Source of the DNA: Streptomyces fradiae
Lineage (GTDB): Bacteria; Actinomycetota; Actinomycetes; Streptomycetales; Streptomycetaceae
Direction of reading: 5' to 3'
NCBI RefSeq assembly: GCF_041270065.1
Contig: NZ_CP065958.1
Location: 6,820,001 to 6,884,000 of the forward strand
DNA length: 64,000 bases
In this document: one piece after another, positions 47,868 to 57,225 of the stretch
Numbering within the stretch: position 1 is the stretch's first letter
How the letters are laid out: every line of letters starts with the position of its first letter
Notes under the pieces: generated by a model
What the model saw: the letters and a program-made list of their open reading frames with translations, nothing else
Database searches by the model: none
What the model was told of the DNA's origin: nothing
Made by a program: the position numbers and the translations under genes

Positions 47868-47936
47868 CGGACCGGGCGGTACCCGCCGTGCGGACCGGGC
47901 GGTGCTCGCCGTGCGGACCGGACGGTACCCCTCGGT
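47868..47936. repeat. Three tandem 23-bp repeats
   Basis: Units start at 47868, 47891 and 47914; each begins CGGACCGG and contains GGCGGTACCCGCC-like inner dyads. Units 1 and 2 differ at only two positions; unit 3 is more diverged. They lie in the divergent region between the reductase and the beta-oxidation operon. Confidence 0.85.
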
Positions 47937-47940
47937 AATT

Positions 47941-47954
47941 TCCAAGCGCTTGCT
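47941..47954. promoter_or_regulatory. KstR2-like 14-bp motif
   Basis: The perfect palindrome CAAGCGCTTG (47943-47952) within this window matches the KstR2 consensus ANCAAGNNCTTGNT at all fixed positions except the first. It lies just upstream of the -35 of the beta-oxidation promoter. Confidence 0.55.
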
Positions 47955-47966
47955 CGGCTCGGGGGC

Positions 47967-47995
47967 TTGTGCCGAGTGGAACACGTTCCTAGCAT
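47967..47995 (+). promoter_or_regulatory. Promoter of the beta-oxidation operon with KstR-like operator in the spacer
   Basis: TTGTGC (47967-47972) and TAGCAT (47990-47995) are spaced by exactly 17 bp. The spacer holds the palindrome GGAACACGTTCC (47978-47989), which fits the KstR core TNNAACNNGTTNNA except for the last base. A repressor bound there would block RNA polymerase. Confidence 0.65.
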
Positions 47996-48038
47996 CTTCG
48001 GTGTTACATCATCACTGTCACACACGTCTGGGGACTCG

Positions 48039-49259
48039 ATGGGTACGAGGAGCACGACGCAGACCGAGCGGACCGGCCCGCTCTCCGGCGTCCGCGTGGT
48101 CGAACTCGCCGGGATCGGCCCCGGCCCCTTCGCCGCCATGCTGCTCGCCGACCTCGGCGCCGACGTCGTCCGCGTCGACCGCCCCGGCGGCGCCGCCCTC
48201 GGCATCGACCCCGCCCACGACCTCACCAACCGCAACAAGCGCTCCGTCGTCCTCGACCTCAAGGCTGACGGCGGCACCGGCACCGTGCTCGACCTGGTGG
48301 CCCGGGCCGACATCCTGATCGAGGGCTACCGGCCCGGCGTCGCCGAACGCCTCGGCCTCGGCCCCGACGCCTGCCTCGCCCGCAACCCGCGGCTCGTCTA
48401 CGGCCGGATGACCGGCTGGGGCCAGGACGGCCCGCTGGCCAAGGCCGCCGGCCACGACATCGCGTACCTCGCCGTCACCGGCACCCTCGGCATGATCGGC
48501 CCCGACCCGGACGGCCCGCCCACCGTGCCCGCCAACCTCGTCGGCGACTACGCGGGCGGCTCCCTCTACCTCGTCATCGGCGTCCTCGCCGCCCTCCAGC
48601 ACGCCCGGACGCACGGCGAGGGCCAGATCGTCGACGCCGCCATCGTCGACGGCGCCGCCCACCTCGCCACCATGATCCACGGCATGCTCGCGGCCGGCAG
48701 CTGGCAGGACCGGCGCGGGGTCAACCTCCTCGACGGCGGCTGCCCCTTCTACGGCGTGTACGAGACCTCCGACGGCGGCTTCATGGCCGTCGGCGCCCTG
48801 GAGCAGCAGTTCTACGACGAGTTCGTGCGCCTCCTCGGCATCGAGGAGGCCGCCCCGGCGCGCCGCGACCTCGCCCGCTGGGACGAACTGCGCGCGGCCG
48901 TCGCCGCCCGCTTCCGCACCCGTACGAGAGCGGAGTGGACGGGCGTCTTCGAGGGCACCGACGCCTGCGTCGCCCCCGTCCTCTCGATGCGCGAGGCCCC
49001 CGCACACCCCCACCTCGCCGCCCGCGGCACCTTCGTCGAGCACGGCGGACTCGTCCAGCCCGCGCCCGCACCCCGCTTCTCCGCCACCCCCGGCGCGGTG
49101 CGCACCGGGCCCGCGCGGCCGGGCGCCGACGCCGACGAGGTCGCCCGCGACTGGGCCGTACCCGCCCTGCACACCCCGGACGCGCCGCACACCCCGGACA
49201 CCCCGCCCAGCCCGGACGCCCCGCCCAGCCCCGACGCCCAGGAGTCGAAGAACGCATGA
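48039..49259 (+). CDS. CoA-transferase family III (alpha-methylacyl-CoA racemase/CaiB type)
   Basis: A 406-residue enzyme. It starts [20 protein letters not shown], typical of Mcr/AMACR, then [54 protein letters not shown] (AMACR active-site loop with His and catalytic Asp) and [20 protein letters not shown]. The GQDGPLAxxAGHDI pattern indicates racemase rather than transferase chemistry: it would epimerise 2-methylacyl-CoA so branched chains can enter beta-oxidation. The C-terminus carries a Pro/Asp-rich tail of repeated TPDAP/SPDAP units (about 380-400). GGGGA precedes ATG 48039. Its stop overlaps the next ATG (ATGA). Confidence 0.9.
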   Translation: MGTRSTTQTERTGPLSGVRVVELAGIGPGPFAAMLLADLGADVVRVDRPGGAALGIDPAHDLTNRNKRSVVLDLKADGGTGTVLDLVARADILIEGYRPGVAERLGLGPDACLARNPRLVYGRMTGWGQDGPLAKAAGHDIAYLAVTGTLGMIGPDPDGPPTVPANLVGDYAGGSLYLVIGVLAALQHARTHGEGQIVDAAIVDGAAHLATMIHGMLAAGSWQDRRGVNLLDGGCPFYGVYETSDGGFMAVGALEQQFYDEFVRLLGIEEAAPARRDLARWDELRAAVAARFRTRTRAEWTGVFEGTDACVAPVLSMREAPAHPHLAARGTFVEHGGLVQPAPAPRFSATPGAVRTGPARPGADADEVARDWAVPALHTPDAPHTPDTPPSPDAPPSPDAQESKNA

Positions 49260-50407
49260 AGCGCACGCTCTACACCGACGACCACGAGGCCTTCCGGGGA
49301 GTCGTCCGGACCTTCCTGGAGAAGGAGGTGCTGCCGCACTACGCGCAGTGGGAGAAGGACGGCATCGTCTCCCGCGAGGCGTGGCGCGCCGCCGGCCGGC
49401 AGGGGCTGCTCGGCATCGCCGTCGACGAGGAGTACGGCGGTGGCGGCAACCCCGACTTCCGGTACGCCGCCGTCCTCGCCGAGGAGTTCACCAGGGCCGC
49501 CGCCCCCGGTCTGGCCATCGGCCTGCACAACGACATCATCGGCCCGTACCTCACCAAGCTCGCCACCGACGAGCAGAAGCGGCGCTGGCTGCCCGGCTTC
49601 TGCAGCGGCGAGATCGTCACCGCGATCGCGATGACCGAGCCCGGCGCCGGCTCCGACCTGCAGGGCATCCGGACGACCGCCGAGGACCACGGCGACCACT
49701 GGGTCCTCAACGGCTCCAAGACCTTCATCTCCAACGGCATCCTCGCCGACCTCGTCGTGGTCGTCGCGAAGACCACCCCCGAGGGCGGCGCCCACGGCCT
49801 GTCCCTGCTCGTCGTCGAGCGCGGCACGGAGGGCTTCGAGCGCGGCCGGAACCTCGACAAGATCGGGCAGAAGTCCCAGGACACCGCCGAGCTGTTCTTC
49901 AACGACGTGCGCGTCCCGAAGGAGAACCTGCTCGGCGAGCTCAACGGCGCCTTCGTCCACCTCATGACCAATCTGGCCCAGGAGCGGCTGGCCATCGCCG
50001 TCGCCGGCATCGCCGGCGCCGAGCACCTCCTCGAGCTGACGACGACGTACGTCAAGGAGCGCGAGGCGTTCGGCCGGCCGCTGGCCAAGCTGCAGCACGT
50101 GCGCTTCGAGATCGCCGAGATGGCCACCGAGTGCGCCGTCACCCGCGCGTTCGTCGACCGCTGTATCGCCGAGCACGCCGATCCGGCCGGGCTCGGGCTC
50201 GACCCCGTCAACGCCTCGATGGCCAAGTGGTGGGCGACCGAGCTGCAGAAGCGGGTCGCCGACCGGTGCCTGCAACTGCACGGGGGATACGGCTACATGA
50301 GCGAATTCCCGGTGGCCAGGGCCTTCACCGACGGCCGTATCCAGACCATCTACGGCGGGACGACCGAGATCATGAAGGAGATCATCGGCCGCTCCCTGCT
50401 CACCTGA
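49256..50407 (+). CDS. Acyl-CoA dehydrogenase (long-chain type)
   Basis: A 383-residue FAD enzyme. Key regions: [40 protein letters not shown] (FAD/substrate loop), [39 protein letters not shown] and [18 protein letters not shown] QLHGGYGYM. The C-terminal [19 protein letters not shown] has Gly at the position of the MCAD catalytic Glu, as in long-chain and isovaleryl-CoA dehydrogenases that place the base on another helix. It makes 2-enoyl-CoA. Translationally coupled to the racemase gene by a 4-bp overlap. Confidence 0.94.
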   Translation: MKRTLYTDDHEAFRGVVRTFLEKEVLPHYAQWEKDGIVSREAWRAAGRQGLLGIAVDEEYGGGGNPDFRYAAVLAEEFTRAAAPGLAIGLHNDIIGPYLTKLATDEQKRRWLPGFCSGEIVTAIAMTEPGAGSDLQGIRTTAEDHGDHWVLNGSKTFISNGILADLVVVVAKTTPEGGAHGLSLLVVERGTEGFERGRNLDKIGQKSQDTAELFFNDVRVPKENLLGELNGAFVHLMTNLAQERLAIAVAGIAGAEHLLELTTTYVKEREAFGRPLAKLQHVRFEIAEMATECAVTRAFVDRCIAEHADPAGLGLDPVNASMAKWWATELQKRVADRCLQLHGGYGYMSEFPVARAFTDGRIQTIYGGTTEIMKEIIGRSLLT

Positions 50408-50490
50408 CCCCCGCCGACCCGCCGACCCGCCGGCCCGCCGACCTGCCGGTCCTCCGAAACCCCTCTGTGACTCGCCCGAAAGGCAACACC

Positions 50491-51705
<1,215 letters not shown>

Positions 51706-51753
51706 CCACCCGGTCCGCACCCCTCTTACGGATCCAACGGAGAAGCATCAGTC

Positions 51754-53928
51754 ATGAGCGAGAGCACCACCATCCGCTGGGAGCAGGACGAGACCGGCGT
51801 CGTCACCCTCGTCCTGGACGACCCCGACCAGTCCGCGAACACGATGAACCAGGCCTTCCGGGCCTCCATCAAGGCGATCGCCGACCGCGCGGTGGCCGAG
51901 CAGGACTCCATCCGCGGCATCATCTACACCTCGGCGAAGAAGACCTTCTTCGCCGGCGGCGACCTCAAGGACATGATCAAGGCCGGCCCCGAGGACGCCC
52001 AGGCGATCTTCGACACCGCCATCGAGATCAAGGACTCCCTGCGCCGCATCGAGACCCTGGGTAAGCCGGTGGTCGCGGCGATCAACGGCGCGGCGCTGGG
52101 CGGCGGTTACGAGATCGCGCTCGCCTCCCACCACCGGATCGCGCTCGACGCGCCCGGCTCCAAGATCGGCCTGCCCGAGGTCACCCTCGGCCTGCTGCCC
52201 GGCGGTGGCGGAGTCGCCCGCACCGTACGCCTCATGGGCATCACCGACGCGCTGCTCAAGGTGCTGCTCCAGGGCACCCAGTACAACCCGAAGCGCGCCC
52301 TCGACAACGGGCTCGTGCACGAGCTGGCCGCGACGCCGGAGGAGATGCTGGCCCAGGCCCGCGCCTTCATCGACGCCCACCCCGAGTCGCGGCAGCCGTG
52401 GGACGTCCCCGGCTACAAGATCCCCGGCGGGACCCCGTCCAACCCGCGGTTCGCCGCCAACCTGCCGGCCTTCCCCGCCAACCTGCGCAAGCAGCTGAAC
52501 GGCGCCCCCTACCCCGCCCCGCGCAACATCATGGCCGCGGCCGTCGAGGGCTCCCAGGTCGACTTCGAGACCGCGCTGACCATCGAGTCCCGGTACTTCA
52601 CCGAGCTGGTCACCGGCCAGACCGCGAAGAACATGATCCAGGCGTTCTTCTTCGACCTCCAGGCCGTCAACTCCGGCGCCAGCCGCCCCAAGGGCATCGA
52701 GAAGCGCCCGGTGCGCAAGGTCGCGGTGCTCGGCGCCGGCATGATGGGCGCCGGCATCGCGTACTCCTGCGCCCGCGCCGGCATCGAGGTCGTCCTCAAG
52801 GACGTGTCCACCGAGGCCGCCGCCAAGGGCAAGGCGTACTCCGAGAAGCTGTGCGCCAAGGCCGTCGCCAAGGGCCGCACCACCCAGGAGAAGGCCGACG
52901 CCCTCCTCGCCCTCATCACCCCGACCGGCGACGTCGCCGACCTGGCCGGCTGCGACGCCGTCATCGAGGCGGTCTTCGAGGACACCTCGCTCAAGCACAA
53001 GGTGTTCCAGGAGATCCAGCACGTCGTCGAGCCCGACGCGCTGCTCTGCTCCAACACCTCCACCCTGCCCATCACCGTCCTCGCCGAGGGCGTCGAGCGG
53101 CAGAGCGACTTCATCGGCCTGCACTTCTTCTCGCCCGTCGACAAGATGCCGCTGGTAGAGATCATCAAGGGCGAGCACACCGGCGACGAGGCGCTGGCCC
53201 GCGCCTTCGACCTGGTCCGCCAGATCAACAAGACGCCGATCGTCGTCAACGACTCCCGCGGCTTCTTCACCTCCCGGGTGATCGGCCACTTCATCAACGA
53301 GGGCGTCGCCATGGTCGGCGAGGGCGCCGAGCCCGCCTCCGTCGAGCAGGCCGCCGCCCAGGCCGGCTACCCGGCGAAGGTCCTCTCCCTCATGGACGAG
53401 CTGACCCTCACCCTCCCGCGCAAGATCCGCAACGAGACGCGCAAGGCGGTCGAGGAGGCCGGCGGCACCTGGGTCTCCCACCCCGGCGAGCTCGTCATCG
53501 ACCGCATGGTCGACGAGTTCGACCGCCCCGGGCGCAGCGGCGGCGCCGGCTTCTACGACTACGCGGAGGACGGCAAGCGCGGCAAGCTGTGGCCCGGCCT
53601 GCGCGAGCACTTCACCAAGCCGGAGGTCGAGATCCCGTTCCGCGACATGCAGGAGCGGATGCTCTTCTCCGAGGCCCTGGACACGGTCCGCCTCATCGAG
53701 GAGGGCGTGCTGACCTCGGTCGCCGACGCCAACATCGGCTCCATCCTGGGCATCGGCTTCCCGGCCTGGACCGGTGGTGTGCTCCAGTACATCAACGGTT
53801 ACGAGGGCGGCGTCGCCGGCTTCGTCGAGCGGGCGCGCGAGCTGGCGGCGACGTACGGCGAGCGCTTCACCCCGCCGGCGCTCCTCGTGGCGAAGGCCGA
53901 GCGCGGCGAGGTCTTCACCGACTCCTGA
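51754..53928 (+). CDS. fadB: Fatty acid oxidation multifunctional protein: enoyl-CoA hydratase / 3-hydroxyacyl-CoA dehydrogenase (FadB-like)
   Basis: A 724-residue two-domain enzyme. The N-terminal crotonase domain (about 1-290) has KTFFAGGDLKDMIKAGPEDA (oxyanion hole) and PVVAAINGAALGGGYEIALA, with PEVTLGLLPGGGGVARTVRL carrying the catalytic Glu. The dehydrogenase domain (about 320-720) has VAVLGAGMMGAGIAYSCARA (NAD loop), SNTSTLPITVLAEG, GLHFFSPVDKMPLVEII (catalytic His) and RLLNP-type C-terminal helices. It hydrates enoyl-CoA and oxidises the product to 3-ketoacyl-CoA for the thiolase. ATG 51754 follows CGGAGAAGC. The last 14 bases overlap the convergent MerR gene. Confidence 0.95.
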   Translation: MSESTTIRWEQDETGVVTLVLDDPDQSANTMNQAFRASIKAIADRAVAEQDSIRGIIYTSAKKTFFAGGDLKDMIKAGPEDAQAIFDTAIEIKDSLRRIETLGKPVVAAINGAALGGGYEIALASHHRIALDAPGSKIGLPEVTLGLLPGGGGVARTVRLMGITDALLKVLLQGTQYNPKRALDNGLVHELAATPEEMLAQARAFIDAHPESRQPWDVPGYKIPGGTPSNPRFAANLPAFPANLRKQLNGAPYPAPRNIMAAAVEGSQVDFETALTIESRYFTELVTGQTAKNMIQAFFFDLQAVNSGASRPKGIEKRPVRKVAVLGAGMMGAGIAYSCARAGIEVVLKDVSTEAAAKGKAYSEKLCAKAVAKGRTTQEKADALLALITPTGDVADLAGCDAVIEAVFEDTSLKHKVFQEIQHVVEPDALLCSNTSTLPITVLAEGVERQSDFIGLHFFSPVDKMPLVEIIKGEHTGDEALARAFDLVRQINKTPIVVNDSRGFFTSRVIGHFINEGVAMVGEGAEPASVEQAAAQAGYPAKVLSLMDELTLTLPRKIRNETRKAVEEAGGTWVSHPGELVIDRMVDEFDRPGRSGGAGFYDYAEDGKRGKLWPGLREHFTKPEVEIPFRDMQERMLFSEALDTVRLIEEGVLTSVADANIGSILGIGFPAWTGGVLQYINGYEGGVAGFVERARELAATYGERFTPPALLVAKAERGEVFTDS

Positions 53929-54658
53929 ACGCCTTTCTCAGCTCCTCGCTCAGGGACCGCTGAAAGGCGGTGACGAGGACCTGGATCACCATCGGCTGCA
54001 TGTGTGCCGAGAGCGACTTCATCGCGGTCAGGTGGTCCGGGTCCTCGCCGCTCTCCCGGTACGGACTCCACACCTGCTCCTGGAACAGCCTGGCCAGCTC
54101 CTGCGCGGCGGCCCGGGCGTGTTCCAGGAGCACGGTCCGGGAGGCCAGGATCGTCTCGTTCTCGATCGGTACGTCAAGGAGCTCCACGCCGAGCCGGAGC
54201 AGGGCCGCGTCGAGCCGGAAGGTGTCCGGCTCGGCCGTGCGGTCGAGCACCCCCAGGGCGGCCAGCCAGTCCACGTCCCGGTCCGTCAGTGGCCGCCCCG
54301 CCCGCCGCTCCAGCTCCTGCCGGGTGATCTCCTCGGCCGACTCCGGCGCCCAGGACGCCACCAGCGCCCGGTGGATCGCCAGATCCTGCGCGCTCAGATC
54401 CGGCGGCAGCTGCTCCAGATACCGCTCGATCGCCGCGAGCGTCATCCCCTGCCGCTGCAGCTCCTCGATCAGCGCGAGCCGGGAGAGGTGCGCGGGCCCG
54501 TACCGCCCGACCCGCCGGGCGCCGATCACGGGCGGCGGCAACAGACCGCGCGTGCCGTAGAACCGCACGGTCCGCACCGTGACGCCGGCCCGGGCGGCCA
54601 GCTCGTCGACGGTGTAGCCGGGCTCGTCGGCCCGTTCCTCGCTCGCCTGCTGCTGCAT
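53915..54658 (-). CDS. MerR-family transcriptional regulator
   Basis: A 247-residue regulator. The N-terminal MerR winged helix has YTVDELAARAGVTVRTVRFY, GTRGLLPPPVIGARRVGRYG and HLSRLALIEELQRQGMTLAA (residues about 13-80). The long C-terminal part (about 90-247) is helical and lacks the cysteines of metal sensors, suggesting an organic effector. It is convergent with fadB and its 3' end overlaps fadB by 14 bp, which gives no intergenic space. Its own promoter (54665-54694) contains an inverted repeat over the -10, consistent with autoregulation. A role in fatty acid control is possible from position only. Confidence 0.9.
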   Translation of the reverse strand: MQQQASEERADEPGYTVDELAARAGVTVRTVRFYGTRGLLPPPVIGARRVGRYGPAHLSRLALIEELQRQGMTLAAIERYLEQLPPDLSAQDLAIHRALVASWAPESAEEITRQELERRAGRPLTDRDVDWLAALGVLDRTAEPDTFRLDAALLRLGVELLDVPIENETILASRTVLLEHARAAAQELARLFQEQVWSPYRESGEDPDHLTAMKSLSAHMQPMVIQVLVTAFQRSLSEELRKAFRSR

Positions 54659-54664
54659 GGTTCA

Positions 54665-54694
54665 ACAGTATTGCTGTCTCACCAGCCTTGTAAA
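54665..54694 (-). promoter_or_regulatory. Candidate promoter of the MerR gene with dyad over -10
   Basis: Read on the minus strand, TTTACA (54694-54689) and TACTGT (54670-54665) are 18 bp apart; the latter ends six bases before ATG 54658, so the mRNA is probably leaderless. ACAG (54665-54668) and CTGT (54674-54677) form a small dyad across the -10. Confidence 0.55.
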
Positions 54695-54724
54695 AGAGTG
54701 ATGGCGCTACCGGAGCCTTGGTGG

Positions 54725-55849
54725 CTATGCCTCTGTTGCCAGCCGCTCGACCGCGACGAGCGCCGCGTCGTCGCCGAGGTGCCCGCCCGCGTACGCCTGG
54801 AGGTCGGCCCGCAGCCGGGCGAGCAGGGTGGGCGGGTCGTCCCCGGCCCAGGCCGGCAGGCGCTCGGCGAGCGGGTAGAAGGCGCGGGTGTGGTCGCGGG
54901 CCTCGACGACGCCGTCCGTGTAGAGCAGCAGCACGTCACCGACATCGAACCGGAAGGTCTCCACGGTGACATCGGGTGAGAGCACGTCGGACAGGCCGAG
55001 GGGCGGGCTCGCGTCGGTGACGTCGAGAGGGGTCACCCGCCCCTCGCGCAGCAGCAGCGGCGGTGGATGCCCGCAGTTGACCAGCCGTACGACCGGCTCG
55101 TCGTCGGGGATGTCGAGCACGAGCGCGGTGACGAAGGCCTCGTCGGCGCCGTCGTCTTCCGGGTCCGAGCCGCCACCGTCGTCGTCCGCCGACACCATCC
55201 CCGCCTCCAGCTGCCCGATCAGCTCCGGCAGCTCCCGCTCGCGCCGCGCGGTGACCCGGAACGCGCCCAGGACCAGCGAGGCCTCGCTGATCGCGTCAAG
55301 ACCCTTCCCCCGGGCGTCCCCGATCAGCAGCCGCGTCCCCCGCCCCGTACGCGCCGCCGCGTACAGGTCCCCGCCCATCTGCGCCTCCTCCTCGGCCGCC
55401 AGATACACCGACGCGATGTGCAGCGGCCCCGCCCGGTGCGGCAGCGGGCGCAGGACGACGCTCTGCGCGGCGTGCGCGACCGCCCGCAGCCGGGTCATCC
55501 GGCCCTCGTCCCGCTCCCGCAGATACGCGAAGAAGGTCACGATCACCGAGATCAGCACCAGCGCGATGATCTGGTACGTGTGATTCAGGTCCGTGAGACT
55601 CGTCCGCGCCACCGCCACCACCGACTGCGCAAGCACCGCGACCGCCCCCACCAACGCCGTCATCCGCGGCCCCGCGAACGACGCCGCCAACGCCGGCGCC
55701 GCCACCAGAAACGGCCCCAGATGCACCTCGGGCGGCGCCAGCACGTCCACGACGGTGACCGCCGCGATCAGCCCGAACGGCACACAGAGCAGCCACCGCC
55801 CGCCCCGCCGGGACAGGCGGAGCCGCCGATCGCGCCGGTGGGCCTCCAT
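54725..55849 (-). CDS. Membrane-bound PP2C (SpoIIE/RsbU-type) serine phosphatase
   Basis: A 374-residue protein. Residues about 20-110 include three to four transmembrane segments (WLLCVPFGLIAAVTVVDVLA; FLVAAPALAASFAGPRM; IIALVLISVIVTFFAYLRER). The cytoplasmic catalytic domain (about 135-374) carries the PP2C metal-ligand motifs EEEAQMGGDLYAAARTG, LLIGDARGKGLDAISEA, VLLLYTDGVVEARDH and HLGDDAALVAVE, all with their Asp residues. Such phosphatases dephosphorylate anti-anti-sigma proteins and release sigma factors. The gene starts 36 bp after the stop of the GyrB-like gene on the same strand, so the two may be one operon. Confidence 0.9.
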   Translation of the reverse strand: MEAHRRDRRLRLSRRGGRWLLCVPFGLIAAVTVVDVLAPPEVHLGPFLVAAPALAASFAGPRMTALVGAVAVLAQSVVAVARTSLTDLNHTYQIIALVLISVIVTFFAYLRERDEGRMTRLRAVAHAAQSVVLRPLPHRAGPLHIASVYLAAEEEAQMGGDLYAAARTGRGTRLLIGDARGKGLDAISEASLVLGAFRVTARRERELPELIGQLEAGMVSADDDGGGSDPEDDGADEAFVTALVLDIPDDEPVVRLVNCGHPPPLLLREGRVTPLDVTDASPPLGLSDVLSPDVTVETFRFDVGDVLLLYTDGVVEARDHTRAFYPLAERLPAWAGDDPPTLLARLRADLQAYAGGHLGDDAALVAVERLATEA

Positions 55850-55885
55850 GGGACAGGCATACCCGAGGACCGGGGACCTGTCCTG

Positions 55886-56968
55886 TTACGGGCCGGTGAG
55901 CCGGCGGACCACGGCCTCCGCCCGCTCCGGATGCGCCGCGAGCCAGGCGGCGAGATGCTCTCGTACGGCGTCCGCCACGCAGGCGCGCACGCCGTCGCTG
56001 CCCAGCCGTCCCCAGGTGGCCCCCTCGAACTCCGGGGCGTCGAGCTTCACGGAGACGACCGCCGTCAGGCCGTGATCCGTTGCCGGCGGCAGACCGAGCG
56101 CGGCTACGACCCCGTCTCGGAAGCCATTCACATGCGTGCCGCCCTCCCGGGTCGGCGCACTGTTGGCGAAGGACCGGACCCCCGCCCCCGGCCCCTCGCT
56201 CCACCGCAGGGCCACCTCCACCGTCCCCGCCAGGCGCGGGTCCTCCCGCTCGAGATGCACGATGTCGGGGTGTACGGGGTTGTCGGCACCCGAGTCGAGG
56301 AAGCCGACGAAGTCCCGCGCCCCGCCCGGGAACCGGCAGTGCTCCTGCCGCGGGGCACCGCCCTGGTCCCGCTCGTCGGTCAGCGTGAGCGTGAGCTCCC
56401 GGTTCAGGAAGGCCAGCTCCCGGAAGCGCTCCAGTAGCGCGTCGAACGAGCACTCCACCGTCTCGAAGACGTCCGCGTCCGGCCGGAACACGATCGTGGT
56501 CCCGCTTCCCGCAGCCGGCCCGACGGGCGCCGCCGGCGCGAGCGCGAGGCCCCGCTCATACCGCTGCACCCGGCGTACCCCGTCCCGCCGCACCTCGGCG
56601 GTCAGCTCGCTGGACAGGGCGTTGGCGACCGGAGCGCCGACATGACTCAGATCCACGGTGCGCCGGTCCCATGGCCGCACCCCGGCGCGGACATGCGTCA
56701 TCATCCCTTCGAGACCGAGCCCGCCGCCGTCCCCCACCCCGTCGTCCTCGACCCGGATCCGGCCGTCGGCCATGAGGGTGACGTCCACCCGGGTCGCGCA
56801 CCCCGCCAGCACCTCGTTCACCGGCCGTTCGAGCACCTCGTACACCAGCTGGTGCAGACCGCGTCGGCTCGTCGAGCCGACATACATCCCGGGCCGCTGC
56901 CGAATCGCTTCCGGCCACTCAAGCACCTTGATGTTCGCGGCGCTGTACATGTTCGGGCTGTCGCTCAC
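55886..56968 (-). CDS. Truncated, degenerate GyrB-like protein (GHKL plus transducer, no TOPRIM)
   Basis: A 360-residue protein clearly derived from DNA gyrase B: NIKVLEWPEAIRQRPGMYVG, RGLHQLVYEVLERPVNEVLAG, TREGGTHVNGFRDGVV. It ends after the transducer domain; full GyrB has about 650-800 residues with a TOPRIM domain, absent here. The ATP site is damaged. The canonical E-V-V-D-N-x-x-D is Glu44-V-L-Glu47-Arg48-P-V-Asn51, so the Mg-binding Asn is Arg. The SGGLHGVG loop is DLSHVG. Asp75 (adenine contact) and the catalytic Glu remain. It is thus probably a non-hydrolysing paralogue or a dimerising sensor, not a gyrase. GTG 56968 follows GGGGGG. The downstream gene is a PP2C phosphatase. Confidence 0.88.
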   Translation of the reverse strand: MSDSPNMYSAANIKVLEWPEAIRQRPGMYVGSTSRRGLHQLVYEVLERPVNEVLAGCATRVDVTLMADGRIRVEDDGVGDGGGLGLEGMMTHVRAGVRPWDRRTVDLSHVGAPVANALSSELTAEVRRDGVRRVQRYERGLALAPAAPVGPAAGSGTTIVFRPDADVFETVECSFDALLERFRELAFLNRELTLTLTDERDQGGAPRQEHCRFPGGARDFVGFLDSGADNPVHPDIVHLEREDPRLAGTVEVALRWSEGPGAGVRSFANSAPTREGGTHVNGFRDGVVAALGLPPATDHGLTAVVSVKLDAPEFEGATWGRLGSDGVRACVADAVREHLAAWLAAHPERAEAVVRRLTGP

Positions 56969-57176
56969 GAATCCCCCCTCGGGCGTGTTCCGCGGTTCCC
57001 GTCAGCTTAGGAGAATTCCCGGAAAAGGCCAGGTCAGAGTTGGTGCGCGGAGGAATCGCGGAGGCGTGTACGGGCCAGTGGGCGCCGTCCGTGGGCGTAC
57101 GGCCCGGAAGGGGTGCGGGGCACGGGTGACGGCGGTGCTGGGCACCGGCGCAGGCGTGCACGGGCCTGTTCCGGGC

Positions 57177-57216
57177 GGGCCCGGGGGCACCGATTTCGCT
57201 GTGCCCCCCGGGGCCC
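57177..57216. terminator. Candidate terminator downstream of the response regulator gene
   Basis: CCCGGGGGCAC-type left arm (57177-57190) pairs with 57201-57216 with two one-base bulges around a 10-base loop. It lies 10 bp after the stop of the response regulator read on the minus strand. Confidence 0.55.
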
Positions 57217-57225
57217 CGCCGCGGC

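Noticed and set aside
47868..47936. CRISPR-like array
   Set aside because: Repeats are directly tandem with no spacers and no cas genes are near.
55886..56968. Functional DNA gyrase subunit B
   Set aside because: It lacks the TOPRIM and C-terminal domains, the ATP site is altered and no gyrA is adjacent.
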